A DNA stretch of 64,000 nucleotides from Camelus bactrianus (lineage: Eukaryota; Chordata; Mammalia; Artiodactyla; Camelidae), in contig NW_027413959.1 of assembly GCF_048773025.1 (NCBI RefSeq), positions 4,588,001-4,652,000 on the forward strand. The letters run 5' to 3'. This document shows positions 10,980 to 23,859 of the stretch, one piece after another. The notes below the pieces were generated by a model. That model had not been told where the DNA came from and did no database searches. It worked only from the letters and a program-made list of their open reading frames with translations. How positions within the stretch are numbered: position 1 is the first letter of the stretch; each line of letters begins with the position of its first letter. Position numbers and translations under genes: made by a program.

Positions 10980-11659
10980 CTGGAAAGATCGAAACCAGTC
11001 ACACTGGAACAGTCATGGTCAGATGCTGACAGATGGACAGATCACCTGGTTCAGCCTTCTATTTTCATAGTCAAAGATCCAGAAGCCTAGTGAGGCTTAG
11101 GTAACTGGGAAAAATCACAGACACAGGTGCTGCCACCTGCCTTCTATCTCTGAGCCCTGGGCTCCCAAGTCTAGAATCCATGACTGTAGCCTCAAAAGAC
11201 CCTCCACTGAACAGACAAGCCTGGATAGGCTCAATTCTGGACCATCTAAGTGAGAATGATCAGAACAGAGCTATTTCCCTGGAAACCCTGAAGCGCAGGC
11301 ACTACTGTGCTCCGGGTCTAAGTCCCGCACCCCGGAGGATGAGACATCTCGACATTAGCCTAAATGAGCAATATCCTGAGGCCAGAACATTGGAGAAAAT
11401 AACCCCTAGAAAGCTCACGTGTAAAATACACACAAATAAACAGAAATGTAAAAATAAGGAAGGACAGATCTTAACACAAACTTCACTTTTAAGTAACAAT
11501 TTACATGAGAGTCTTTAATGTCACGCATCTGTGTTACAGGCTACTTTGACACAAAGAGCTCTAATGCATTTGCTCGTTATCATCATCCCTATCATCATTA
11601 GGGATGACTGTCAACTCTGCATCAAGGGAACAGCCTCCTCACTGCTGTGGTGTCTTTAC

Positions 11660-11760
11660 CTTGGGCTGCTTCGCTTCCTGAGCTGATGGGGGCCATGCTC
11701 CAGAGGGTCTGCTGGAAGGCGGCATCCACGTGCAAGCTGCTATTGCCGTAGGACAAAGTG
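11660..11760 (-). pseudogene. RYR2: RYR2-like exon (about human exon 8)
   Basis: Acceptor ...CCTCCAATGCAG, then TTGTCCTACGGCAATAGC, reading LSYGNSSLHVDAAFQQTLWS and then MAPISSGSEAAQ, donor GTAAAG. RYR2 has SYGNGSLHVDAAFQQTLWSV, so the differences are G to S and V to M. The first codons read CACTTTGTCC where the RYR2 frame needs CACTTGTCC. This one-base insertion makes the exon 101 bp and shifts the frame. Confidence 0.8.
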
Positions 11761-12009
11761 CTGCATTGGAGGCAAAACGAGGCATCACTTCAGGCTCAGG
11801 GTGACTCTTCACACGTAAGTGCTCCTGGCAACTCTAACCGAACATCACAGATCTGGAAATGTCCATAGACAACATCTATTTCAATCCCGTCCCTCAAAAA
11901 TTAAGAGACTGGTCAAAAAAAATTAGAGTTTATATTTGATATTATGTATTTTTCAGCTTCATTCTAAGAGTTACTACTTAAGCCACTAACAGAAAACACA
12001 CAAATGAAT

Positions 12010-12799
12010 CACCTCACACCATTCAGAATGACCATGATTAAAAAGTTCACAAAGGAGAAATGCTGAAGAGAGTGTGGAGAAAAGGGAACCCCCTTATGCT
12101 GTAGGTGGGAATACAGTTTGGTGTAGCCACTATGGAAAACAGTGTGGAGATTACTTAAAAAAATAAAAATAGAGTTACCATACGATCTAGCAATCCCACT
12201 CCTGAGCATATGTCTGGAAAAAACTCTAATCTGAAAAGATACATGTACCCCAATGTTCACAGCAGCACTATTTACGATAGCCAAGACATGGAAACAACCT
12301 AAATGTCCACTGACAGATGACTGGATAAGGAAACTGTGGTGTATTTATACAATGGAATCCTACTCAGCAATAAAAAAAGAAAAAAATAATGCCATTTGCA
12401 GGAACACAGATGAACCTGGAAACTGTCATACTAAGTGAAGTAAGCCAGACAAAGTAAGCAAAATACTATATGATATCACTTATATGTGGAATCCAGAAAA
12501 AGTGATACAAATGAACTTATTTACAAAACAGAAATAGACTCACAGACAAAGAGAACGAACTTAAGGTTCCCAAAGGGGAAAGGTGGGGGGGAAAGGTGGG
12601 GAGGGATAAATTAGGAGTTCACGATTTGTAGATACACACTACTATACATAAAATAGATAAACAGCAAGGTCCTACTATATACAGCCCAGGGAACTACATT
12701 CAGTATCTTATAATTCCCTATAATGAAAAAGAATGCATATTTATAATTGAATCACTATGCCATATGACACTGCAAATCAACAATACTTCAAGTAAAAAA
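12010..12799 (+). mobile_element. 5'-truncated L1 with target-site duplication
   Basis: L1 ORF2 tail (SCRKCGEKGTP-like block, then [20 protein letters not shown] at 12253 and [17 protein letters not shown]) followed by a canonical L1 3'UTR ending ...CAATACTTCAAGTAAAAAA. It is bounded by GAAAACACACAAATGAAT (11992-12009) and GAAAACACATAAATGAAT (12800-12817), 18 bp with one mismatch, which marks a normal retrotransposition. Its tail lacks the composite CpG sequence, unlike the L1s at the left of the window. Confidence 0.85.
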
Positions 12800-12817
12800 G
12801 AAAACACATAAATGAAT

Positions 12818-15620
12818 GTACTATCATACATTTATTTGTTAAAACAGACTATTCTGTTTTAGAGGCTTAAGTTTTCTACATATCACGGTGTGACACTGTT
12901 TTGACAATGAAATAGGTAAAATCTTCTGGACTGATGTCTTAATTTTATAGGGTTCTTTGGGAACTTTTATCTACAATTTGATGTAACAGTCATTAGATGG
13001 CAATACTGCCCAAGAGGTATCAAAACTGAGGCCAATAAATTTCCTTCAAAATTCAGATATTGCCAATTTCAGATGTTCCTTCTTAAAAACAAATGTATTA
13101 AAAGAATATCATATTTTGTATCTTTGAGAGCCGTAATACGTGAGTTCTGATATGATAAGTAAAGAAAAACAAAACGATGAGTAACACCAAACGCTGTGCT
13201 TATTTCACTATTACCTGACCACTGCAAGAGTTTTAGACACTCTGAGCACAACCACCTGTTTCCTTGGAGTCATCTCAGTAAACATCACCACCACTCCTAC
13301 ATTGTTCCTACAACACTTTCCAATGCCGATGGTTGCCTAAGCTCTTAAAGACTAACTGCGCCAGAACCTTCCCAGAAATCCGACTTCCTAGTTAGATGAA
13401 GGGCAGTCACAGCATGAAGAGTCATCCTGGTTCCCGCTACAGGCCTTTCAACTCCAACGGTCTCTTCTGCCTAAATATGCTAACCTCAAGGCACCAGCAA
13501 ATATGGGGGTTTCATTTTCTTTCTCTTAAAAACAAGACCAAAGAAGTTTCTGACAGTTGACATACATACCATTATCTTATCAATAATTTTTCCAATCAAT
13601 AAGATTGAAAGTTTGCCAGTGGATGCATGAGATTTAGCAACAACCGGCTCTTCCACCTCCTCCTCTCAACCAGCTCTCTGCCTCTTCACAACATCCTCTT
13701 CACCTCGGCCTGTCAAATCCCGGCTGAGATGCCTTTATTGAATTAATTTCTTTCCAATATGCTAAAACTCTTTAACTACTTACAAATTAATCATATGCCA
13801 TCTGCTTCCACAAATAACAAAACACATTCTCCTTCATGGCCCTCATTACACAATGTGATTGTTGAGTGTCTTTTTCTTGCTGCCTCTTGTAAGTTATCTG
13901 ACACAGGCTCACAACTGAACTCCCAGCACCAAGCAGGGTACTCAATAAACAAGGATGTGGAGGAGTTAACACAACCTTTAAAATCAAAGGAGCATAAGCT
14001 TTAAAAATGTATTTTAAGTTATTCCATAAATATTCCTATTTTAATGACCTAACACAAGCGCACACACATACAAACCTGTAAAACCATATGGATTTCACTA
14101 AACCATCAGAAGATGACTCAAAATACCAGCGCTTATATTTTTACTACTGAATTCAGGTGAAAGCTCACGCCATGTTATGATAAACAGATCTGTTAATTCA
14201 TCCTGTTTCCCTGAATATACTATGTGTAAAGCATGTGCTGAATATTAATAGAGCACAATCCCCATCCCAAGGGGGCTTGTTATCAAGAAAGGTAAAATAC
14301 ATCCACAAAATGCTGTGAGTCAGTATTTTGGAAACGCCAGCTGAACTGTAATCAAAGTGCTGTAAGAAATGGGAGAACAGATCACTTCAGCCAGCCTAAC
14401 TGGAACAGAGTTCCCTGTTTTGGGCTGTGAGGACAGGTGGTAGTTCCCCAGCAGATGTGGGATTCCTGTGGGGTGAGGCATGCGAGAAGCCAGTAGGACC
14501 CTTTGGCCTGGGCCTCACAGTTACATACTCAGAGATGCTGTCTCCAAGTAAATCTGTATGTACATTGGGTTTGAGGTTAACAATGCTAATGATGTTAAGG
14601 GGCTAAGTGTAAGTATATAAGACATATCAAAACTTTTAGAAACTATTTTAGAGATTTTCATTTTTAATATACCAGAAACCTCATAACTGGAAGTGGCCTG
14701 GGCCTCCCTGGCCCTCTAAGAGGGAATGGTCCCCCTAATTAAGGGAATGGTACCCAAAGGGGCAGAGATATGGGAACATCAAGTACAGCAGAGAGCTTCC
14801 TCTTTGAGGCTTATAGCATAAACTCAGAAAGAGAGTGAGAGACAGGCCCTCAGACAAGACAGGTGTCAGACCAAGGACTGTATACTTCAGGCAATAAGGA
14901 GCTACTGCAGTGAGAACATAATAGGAGGAGAAGGAGGGTTAAAATGCAATTTTCAAATCATATCTAAGCTTAAAGATAAGTAATAAATACGGAACTGTAA
15001 AAGTAGAAAAATTTCAGTCCGTTGGAGATAGTAAAAAAAAAAAAAAAAGTCCTTAAGATCATATTACACCATTTAAAGTTATCTACACCATGTCCACTCT
15101 TCTCAAGAAAACATCCTCTGGGCATAACTATTTTGGATGCTTCTACCGAATTTTGCCACTTAAACAACAAAGAAAATCTGAAGAAAAAAATCATCAGCCT
15201 GTGGTACTGAATATTTGGACTGCAGTAACGGTTTCCATTACTGAGACAAAGATGTGCTGTCCTGAAAGCAGAAACAGATGTTGCCAGAGGCTGAAAGCAA
15301 AGTTGGCCTTAGGCTGAAATATGCAGCTCTAGAATTTACACACTAACAGGGCAGCAAGGACCCTTCAGGAGCGGCGCAGGGGCTCTGGGTGCTTAACTGC
15401 TCCCTCCACCACCTTGATTCTTATTAGTGACACACAAACAGGTCACCTGCTGAATGCCACAAGCAGGCAAAAACTATCTAGTCAACGATAAGTCAATTCC
15501 ACCAGCAGAACAAAGAGGAGGAAATAGAAAAGGAAAAAAATAAAAAATAAAAAGTCAAAATTTACGACGAACTCCGAGCTGAGAGCAAAACCTATGTAGA
15601 TCCAGGCAACCAAAATCAGA
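12818..15620. other. no gene seen
   Basis: Mixed-composition sequence without a recognisable exon, RNA gene or clear repeat. There is an A-run at 15031-15047. Short open frames on both strands (for example 13759-14004) have no family features. Confidence 0.5.
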
Positions 15621-15898
15621 ACTCTAAGGGAACACTAGTTTAAATGTTGCCCATTTTGCCCACGAGAAGTCTCCGAGGCCCTCATACCCGTACTGACCAG
15701 TCCGTCAGAGTCGCACACATGACACAAAACGAGCTCGCAGTGCTCTTACCAAACCGTCCTCCGTCCTCCGAACAGAAAGCTGGCCCCGCTCACCCCGAGC
15801 GCGCCGGCGGCACCTCCTCCGAGGCTAACGCAGGCCCGGGGGGCCAGCGGAACGAAGCCGGCCAGGCCCGGGTCAGGAAGGCCGCGCCCTCTGGGACC

Positions 15899-16056
15899 CG
15901 AAGACTGGAGAGGAGGTCCCAAGACGGGGTGGGGGGGACCTGAAGATGCGGGAGGACCAAAGACTGGGGAGGGGACCCGAAGACGGGGGAGGAGGACCGA
16001 AGACGGGGGAGGGAACCCGAAGACGGGGGAGGGAACCCGAAGACGGGGGAGGAGAA
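15899..16056. repeat. minisatellite, about 20-21 bp unit
   Basis: Six to seven units of the GAAGACGGGGGAGGGAACCC type, immediately downstream of the candidate exon donor on the minus strand (start of its intron). Units drift at the left end and are near-identical at 16000-16050. Confidence 0.85.
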
Positions 16057-16173
16057 TGGAAGCCGGAGCCACAGCAGCCCCACGGCGCTTCCGCTCACCA
16101 CATCTGTAGAGACCAGAACACCGCTCCTCGCCTCTGCCCCCAGTACCGCCCTCGCCTCCGGCACCGCCCTTAC

Positions 16174-16299
16174 CTTTAACATGAGGGAAATGCGTATCCA
16201 CATATCCACGACTGCGGCAACACCTCCAGCGCCGGCGACAGTCCTGTCAGAATCCGCACGCTCCACAGGTCGGGACGCGACTTCTCGGTCTTTCCACAT
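16174..16299 (-). CDS. candidate first coding exon, unknown gene
   Basis: An ATG at 16297-16299 opens 42 codons beginning MWKDREVASRPVER and ending MWIRISLMLK, followed directly by GTAAGG. The frame is also open upstream to 16353, so another start or a 5'UTR role is possible. I do not recognise the peptide. Support is the CpG island, the CCAAT box and the good donor. No second exon was identified. It may be a true first exon, a non-coding exon or a broken promoter copy. Confidence 0.35.
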
Positions 16300-16629
16300 C
16301 TGAGGCGAGCACCGCGCCGGCGGCCAGAAGGCGGCAGAGTCCCCCCCCCCCATGAGAACGCCTGTCCGCTGTCAGGTGACCGCAAGGACTCGTCTGATTG
16401 GTTAAGGGCCGCCTTTCTTCTGAAGGAGCAGAGGACTCAAATGCGTCAGAAGTAGCGCTGTTACTTGTGTTAAAACCTGTAAAGAAAAATGGTTTCTTTT
16501 CTGGCCTTTTAAAGGAAGCCAACTACAAAGTTAATACCTGAGGGCTTCCAAGGTATTATGAATACTCTCTCACAGTGAAATTCTCAATAGGAGTTCCAGA
16601 ATACTTTTACACTAAGAAACTTAAAAATT

Positions 16630-16765
16630 GGAAAGTGAAAAGGAATATATATAAAACCGAATCACTGTGCTGTACAGCAGAAACTAACACAGCATTGTAA
16701 TCTGACTATAATTAAAATTATTTTAATTTTAAATTTAAAGTCATTACATATTAAAAAAAAAGAAA
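16630..16765 (+). mobile_element. L1 3' end fragment
   Basis: GAATCACTGTGCTGTACAGC, AGAAACTAACACAGCATTGT and an A/T-rich end are the standard artiodactyl L1 3'UTR terminus. Only the last ~120 bp are present. Confidence 0.75.
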
Positions 16766-17985
16766 CTTCAAAACTGAACTTATTGTTGATATTTCAGGTG
16801 GAGGCTACACGTCTTCAAATTTAACTGAATGAAACCAGTACTTTATGCTCCCAATTGATGGGATTCTACTAAAAACGCTTTTAAATTGTTTGAAATACCT
16901 AGTCTTACTGGGTTTTAGAAGTCTTGAAACCTAATACCCACCTTTACCTTACTTTTCTGTAGGTAGACTGTTATAGAAATGGCAGGTGGTGATTTTAACT
17001 TTCACAGAAGTCATCACCTGGTGTTAAAACACACCATGTTTAATGCCTTACCTGTTCCTGCAGTTTGTTGGGGTAACGCACAAAGATTACCGCCAGCCCT
17101 CCCTCTAATTATTTAAATCTATGGACCAGCTTCATAGCTTTACCTTCTCTTATGTTTCCCTCCTTTTCTTTGCACGTCAGCCTCCTTCCTCCTCTCAGGT
17201 ATTTCTGGGATGGAGTTTTCTATTAGTTTCATTTTTCCTTCTTCTCCCACATAAGGAATAGGACTATAATATCTTGACTTTTACCGTTTGTGTTTTTTCA
17301 CAACTGTTTTGCTCCTTTTACATTCCTTACTTTTCCCAAATATGTTCATCTGTTAAATAATTTCCAAAAGTGTGATTTTGTGTTCATCATGCACTTTTCA
17401 ACTTTTGCAGTAACAAAATAGTTACCATTAAAATTCAACCGTACATGGTATTTACATTTTAGTACCCAATGGCTTTGTGCATTATTAAACTCACAGAATA
17501 GTCTTCTAGTTTATTCAGAGAATAAAGATTCTAAGAAAGATTTTTATATTCTTAGAAGACAAAAAAAAAAAAAAAAACTGTCTCCCTTGCTGAGCCATTC
17601 TTTTCTGACCTACCTTTAAATGTTGTAAGTGCTTGACCTAAGCCTCTCTCTCTTCTATAACCACAAATTCCTCCAGGGAGTTCTCACCCAAGCCTTTGGT
17701 TTTTAATGCCATAATATAACCCAGTGATTCTCAAATCTCCATCATCAGACTTGACCTCTCCTTAGTGCTTGAGACTAAGCTGCTTATTTGACATCTCCAC
17801 TTGACATCATAAACCCAGCACAATCAAAAGAGTACACTTAATATTAATGTTTTCCTTTCTCTATGCCTTTCAACCATCTTCCTCATCTCAACAATACACT
17901 CAAATCCAAAAATCTTTGATTCCTTTTTCCCTTACCTCTCATATCCAATGCAGTAACGATTCTGAACCCGATTCCTTCTACTGCC
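16766..17985. other. no gene seen
   Basis: AT-rich sequence with an A-run at 17560-17577. No exon, RNA gene or assigned repeat. Confidence 0.5.
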
Positions 17986-17989
17986 TTGA

Positions 17990-18580
17990 CTACCACCCAG
18001 TTCAAGCTCTGTCATTTCTCATCTTCTCCAACCCTCTCTCCCAGTACAAAAACTAGAAACATAAACTGTGTAACACACTTGCTTACAACTGCCCAATAGC
18101 TCTCTATTGAACTTAAAATAAGACCCAAATCTTTTATACTGGCCTGCAAAGCCCTTAATGATTTGGCCCTTGTCGATCTCTCTGTCCTCATCTCATGTCA
18201 CTTGCCCACTTCACCTGCTAGATTCCAACCAGACTCTTTCTTATCTGGGAACAATCCATTCTCATTCTCAGTTTAGAGTCATTGCACCATCTCTTCTATC
18301 TACAATGTTCCTTCCTCCATACATCCAATGGCTGCTTCCTTCTGTCTATTCAATAGTCAGAGAGGCCTTCTATGACCAAACCAATCTAATGGAGTCATCC
18401 TGCCATGTACCACCACCTTATCCTCCACAGTATGATCACTAACTGTTAACTAAATTCTTTTCTGTCATTCTCCACCAGATGAACTCTGTCTCAACCACTG
18501 CTCTATCACCACAATTTGGGACATTGCTTAGCACATAGTAGGCACTCAATAAAGCTTTTATTAAATGAATGAATTTAAAG
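17990..18580 (+). mobile_element. LINE-2 (L2) 3' region
   Basis: Typical L2 text in order: CTGGCCTGCAAAGCCCTTAA, GATTTGGCCC, TCAGAGAGGCCTTCTATGAC, and the end CACATAGTAGGCACTCAATA AAGCTTTTATTAAATGAATGAA. Ancient and broken by small gaps. Confidence 0.75.
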
Positions 18581-18599
18581 AAGTGACTTTAAACGTAAC

Positions 18600-21500
18600 A
18601 AAACTATGAATTTCATGGCATTGATTTTTTTTCCTTTTCACAGAAAGTTATCACATTTACTAAAAGATCTCAAGTAAACATTTATCTTAGGCAACTTTCA
18701 TGGAAATCTGAGGCAGTAAAGAATATTAAAATGTTACATTACAATGCAAGAACTATTCCAGAAGTTATAGTACCATCAAACCCTACATGATATTAATTAT
18801 ATATTATAGATTATTGCACTGTCAATAATTAAAATGCAGATAACCCATACCTCAATGTCTCTTTACCTTATCTAAAACATATCTTATGTTTCTCTGATTT
18901 AAGGAATTTAATCTAAACTTTATGTGAATTTTGCTGGCAATGTGAAATGTATCACCAAGGTCTGCTCCTATGATTTGGTCTCCAAATTTTCTGGACCCCA
19001 TCCCTCTCGCACTAAGACAGATCACATTTTTCATCACATTATACTTATACGAAGTAGTACTTATAGGAAGTAATCCTCCCTCCGTTCTTCTGGCTTTCCC
19101 CCTCCATTTTTGTTTCAAACATTGTAAATATAATTTCTAAAAGAAAATTTTACTTAAGTCATTTCTTTGTCCAAAGAAAAAAAAAAAAAAAACACCTATA
19201 CTCTAATACTATTTCACTAACTCTTCTCACAAAGACTTTGTGCCCCAGGTTAATCAACTCTGCTTGAAATCTTCAACTTATAATTCAGAAGTTGCCAACC
19301 TGTGAGCCTGGGATTATAGATTATAAGAAAGAATAAGTGAAACCACCATATATTCCAGAAGCACTGTCTGATACTGAATGATTTACACACTGAAAATATC
19401 TGTCTATCCATATATATGTTTGTGTATGCATAAGCAATTGCATATATTATGTTTAAATTTATTTGACTCATCAAATAAAACATTTTATTTAAATATATAA
19501 TAGTGTTTCTGAATTCATAATAGTATTTTTAGTCATGTTTCATTTTCTCAGTAGACACCAAATAAATATACAGCTACTATGATGTTAAAGTCCTAAAAGT
19601 TTTTTGAAATTTAAAGGAGGCTCAATATTTTAAGTTCTATTACATTCTATTTCATCAATTGACCTCACAATACAAATACTATGCTGCCAATCCAGGTACC
19701 TCCCAAACCAAAGCAATATCAATATATACTGTGTTAATAAAGTAAGATTTCCTGACCATCAACCCATACTTTAAACATTAATGGGTCATCAGTTTCATCC
19801 ACCTAAGGTCAGTAATATTTATATTTTAATTCAACTCACTTTTTATTCATCAAATATTAAGAAAAAAGTATTAAAGTTATTCCTAAAAGCCTGTTACTTA
19901 ACTCTGATAGATCTGGAAGTTGCTAACAGTACACTCATTAGCACTGGTGGAAAATTACTTGAGAGCATCTCTAAACCAAAAATGAACAACAAAAAAATTA
20001 AAACATGAATTGCAACAAATGTTTAGAACACAGGGCTCACCATTTCTTATGTTTAGATATGTAAGGAGAGCCATTATTTCACACTGTACTAGTAAATTTA
20101 CTCCCTTATTGATTTTAGTCTATTTAATTTATTGCTTATTAATACTATTTCACTTTATTCATCAAAAGTAAAAATGGGGGACATTCAATGCAAGCAGTCA
20201 ACTCCTTGAGTAAATAATAATGAAAAGTAATGTATTCGATGGATATAAGATGTCAATATTTTAAAAACCGTATGTCAGAAGTTGATTCCATTCAAAAATC
20301 ATTCCAAATGTGTTCAATTACCCTTAGAAAACTGACCTAAACCCTAAAAATACGTCTCACATAGTAGGTAAGCTCTGTATTTATGAGAAGTGAGTCTGTT
20401 ACTAAATGTGTTTGTACAAAGAGCACACCCAAAGACAACTCAAACCCACGGAGCTTGTAAGAGCAGGGCGACCTATCCAGTAAACATGCTTTCTGTATAG
20501 CCATGCTCTGCTGATCCCTGTGTCCTCCCTGTAGATAACTGCACTTATTCCTCAGGGCTTGACTTAGGCACCACTGAACCCAAAGCCCTGAGACTGAGTA
20601 AGGTGACCTTCCTGTGGGTTCCATTAGCATCTTGTACCCAGATACCATTTATGACACGTAAATGAAGATAGATTTTCTGTCTCCACTCCAGGCATGAAAG
20701 TTCAACAACAGTAGGGAGTGTGTGTTATTCACCATTTAATCCCTAGAGCCTAAAATTTACTAGGTGCTCAATTAATACTTGTTACATGAATAATTAACAA
20801 CTATTCAAAAATTCACAGAACACATGAAATTTGAAAGAGAGAGAATCCTTTCTAACTGAAAACCAGTAAATCTCCAAACTGACTCAAACTCTGTCCCTTC
20901 TGAAAATATAAAATACACAACACTGTTTATAGGTTATGTTGACTTGTAATTAACTTTAAGAGAAAGAAACTCTCCTAGAAATCTATCCAAACTCATTTTT
21001 AGAATCTATTCACATGTAATTTTCTTCAGTGATGGAAAACAACTGAACGGCATCCTAATTAATAATAATAAACACTAAAAACCACTGGTTACATTTACTG
21101 TACACTTACAGAGGATGCTGTTCAAAGAACTTTTTATTTATTTCCTACAGTCATTATAATGATAGCGTAAGGCAAGTACAATTACCTCACACATTCTGCA
21201 GCTGAAGATACTGAGAAACAGGTATTATGCCAATAATGGACCCTGGCCACATGCCCTGTAAGCCCCAATGGGTATAAATACCATTCTGGTGTTTCTGACG
21301 CTGTTAAACTGATTCTCTTTGACAAACAAGTAATCGGTATTGGGCAGGCGGCATGGACACAAATTAAACAACTGGGATTTGAGGGAGGGGGGCTCATTTT
21401 TTTTTTCTTACAAAAGCATGACTTAGCTTATCCTGACTCACCCAGAAAAGCAAGTCAGCTTCATTTCAGGTGCACTTGATTGGCAGCAGCTCCTTGGAAC

Positions 21501-22430
21501 AAGGTACTGAAAAAATACCGAGAGACAATGGAAAAACCAGAGAGGAAAGCTACGCACGGAATGTCAGCATCTCCATGAGAATGAGAGATGGGATAAATCC
21601 TGACACTCAATGTAGGGTGTATGTTTTATGCAAATCGAGGCCTATGAACTGAAAGACTGGTGGCAAACTTCAGTCACCAAGTCCAAACCGCCCCCAGTGA
21701 GCCCTCAGAGTTGCAGTGAAGTTCTCTAGTGCTACTAACCTTAGCTCCTCTCTGTTCCCATCTTCCTGAATGCCAAGGTGACTGTCTTATCCCCACACTA
21801 AACCCTGAATGACAGTAATTCCCAGTAAAGCAATTTCTGCTGCAGGCTTTTAAGGCATGACCTTGAAAATGTAAATCTAACAAGACAAAAAATTATTATT
21901 CATAACATCAGAATTTCCCAGATTAATTACTTGAGTGTTTACTGATTAGTTTTTTAAATGTTCTGGCTACAAATAAAGTATCATTTTCCATTAACTCTTT
22001 TCTAATGGAGAACTTCAGAAGTACAAAATAGTATGAAAGTATTATAATAAACACCCATGTTTCAACACTCAACTAAAAAACAAATTATTACATACATAAG
22101 TGAATTCAACCAGGTGGGTGCCCAGCCCTGATTTTATTCTGTTTGCTTCCCCAAAACAGTAGTAACCATTCTGCTGAATTTACAATTTCTCATTCAAGAG
22201 CACTTTTTCACAACAATATTACACGTCTATATTCTAATACTAATTGCACAATTGCTTTTCATATTGTAAAATGATATAAATGGTATCATAATACATATGT
22301 TTGTAATTTTTAACTTTTGCCCAAAACTATGTTCTTGGAATTTATTCTTGTTGATATGTATGTTTATATTTTCACTGTGTGCAGTATCACTTTGTTTGAA
22401 TATAGTACAATTTGATTATTAATTTCCCTA
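18600..22430. other. AT-rich intergenic or intronic sequence; small old repeats
   Basis: No coding exon recognised. An A-run lies at 19177-19193. 20690-20800 has an L2/MIR-like tail (TTTACTAGGTGCTCAATTAATACTTG). Other open frames are short and unsupported. Confidence 0.5.
21090..21215 (-). mobile_element. MIR SINE fragment
   Basis: ACAGAGGATGCTGTTCAAAG...CAGTCATTATAATGATAGCG TAAGGCAAGTA...GCAGCTGAAGATACTGAGAA matches the complement of the MIR core and tail. Ancient. Confidence 0.5.
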
Positions 22431-22940
22431 CTGACAAAATTTTGAGATCCTTTTTAGTTTGAATGTGTTTTAAATAGAGTTTACTTTTTAGAACGGTTTT
22501 AGGTTCAAAGCAAAATGGAGTGGAAAGTACAGAGAGTTCCCATATACCCCCTACCACACACACATACACACACACTCACACGCGCACGCGTACGCGCACA
22601 CACACACAGAGCCTTCCACACCAGAGTGGTACACTTGTTACAATCAGTGAACCTACACTGAAACATTATTATTACCACCCAAAGCCCATAGTTTACGTTA
22701 GAGTTCACTCTTGGTGCTGTCTATTCTACGGGTTTCACCAAATGTACAATGATGTGTGTCCACCATTATAATATTACACAGAATAGTTTCACTGCCCTAA
22801 AAATCTCTGTGCTCCACCTCTTCATCCCACCTTCCCTGTAACACCTGGTAACCACTGATCTTTTTACTGTCTCCATAGTTTTGCCTTTTCCAGAATGTCA
22901 GAGTTGGAATTCTATAGTAGGTAGCCTTTTCATATTGCCT
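22430..22940 (-). mobile_element. old L1 3' region, minus strand, with inserted (CA)n
   Basis: Plus-strand text AGAGTTTACTTTTTAGAACG, GTACAGAGAGTTCCCATATA, ACACTTGTTACAATCAGTGA and TTTTGCCTTTTCCAGAATGT is the well-known complement of an old L1 3'UTR. A dinucleotide tract interrupts it at 22556-22610. Confidence 0.75.
22556..22610. repeat. (CA)n microsatellite with CG interruptions
   Basis: Alternating purine/pyrimidine tract (CACACA..., CGCGCACGCGTACGCG, CACACA). The central CG/TA alternation makes it a candidate Z-DNA former. Confidence 0.9.
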
Positions 22941-23224
22941 TTATTCTTAACATAAAGTAGTAAATTAACTATCACTGAAAATGCATGGGACCAATTCCAC
23001 CTTCAATCTGTATAGGATTAAGCATTATTACAGTCACAAATATGAATACTTACTCTGGAACATTAAAGACATTAAATTAATTTCTTGAAGCAGGAAGACA
23101 ATGCCTGTGCATTCATTGGAAGATACAGTAGGAATTTTTTTAAAGCCAAATTAATTAGCGCACTATCAAAACTGACACATCAATATTAATTAGGTCATCA
23201 TTCCAAAGGAGGAAAATCAGTCAA

Positions 23225-23600
23225 AAGTCAACCAACATTTATTAATCATCTACTTCCCTCGAAAGTGTTATTATGCACTTGAGATACAAGACAGATGAGA
23301 TGCCGCCTCTGCCTGCAGGTGCTTTCCTGCTTATTATTTCATAATAGTTTCAGAAAGTAAATTTAAAGGGTCATGCGATTTAGCAACAAGAGATGCAGTA
23401 GAAAAAGCAATTCATTATGCTTGAATGGGGGGAAGGGAGGAGGGGGATGCAAATAAATGCAGGAGGGCCTCGCAAAGGAAGAGATATTTGACAGCTGCCT
23501 AGAGGGTGAGCAGGCTTCCCTCAGGAGCAAAAACTATACAAGGGCGTTTCAGGAAGGGAGAGAACAGTGCACACCCAAAAGCAGGCTATCTCTCAGTAAA
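23225..23600 (+). mobile_element. probable L2 fragment
   Basis: CCAACATTTATTAATCATCT at the left, then blocks such as GAGATATTTGACAGCTGCCT and GCGTTTCAGGAAGGGAGAGA, follow the order of mid-L2 sequence. Diverged. The 125-codon open frame starting at 23457 overlaps it and has no recognised domain. Confidence 0.35.
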
Positions 23601-23859
23601 CTCAATCAGGCTGGACTGACTGTACCCCCAGGGAAGTTTATGCATGTCCAAATACACAAACCAGCATGGGAGGACAAAGATTCACTCCCTGATCAAATTC
23701 TCACCAGGCTCCTCCAAATCCTCTTCTCCATGAGGCCTCAACCTTGGCCTAAAAAAACCCACAGACTCTCAACAAAAATGATTTTGCCCATCCCTGACCC
23801 CTACCCAATTCACATTAAAAGACTTAAACACTAACATGTTTTCTAATAGCTGAAGGCCA

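Larger units (their letters stand above)
9133..11760 (-). pseudogene. RYR2: partial unprocessed RYR2-like pseudogene (three exons)
   Basis: Three blocks on the minus strand, each with an AG acceptor and GT donor, encode consecutive pieces of the N-terminal MIR-domain region of the cardiac ryanodine receptor (sarcoplasmic-reticulum calcium-release channel). Their order and phases join correctly: CAAG + GGTAT gives QGY, and CGGAG + AAGT gives RRS. Introns are kept, so it is not a retrocopy. About seven of roughly 90 residues differ from the mammalian RYR2 sequence as I remember it, in a protein that is very highly conserved, and the first exon carries one extra base. No preceding or following RYR2 exon was found, and an L1/composite element cuts in at 9055. 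A duplicated, decaying fragment is the best reading. The true gene with sequence errors is the alternative. Confidence 0.75.
15640..16420 (-). promoter_or_regulatory. CpG island with candidate minus-strand promoter
   Basis: An isolated stretch of dense CpG in AT-rich surroundings. On the minus strand a CCAAT box (CCAATCAG, complement of 16390-16400) lies about 90-100 bp before the candidate first exon, and no TATA box is seen. The layout (CCAAT box, GC-rich leader, exon, strong GTAAGG donor) is that of a housekeeping-type promoter. It lies upstream of the RYR2-like exons in their direction of transcription. Confidence 0.5.

Noticed and set aside
9133-11760. Processed RYR2 retrocopy
   Set aside because: Introns of about 0.7 and 1.7 kb with proper splice sites separate the exons.
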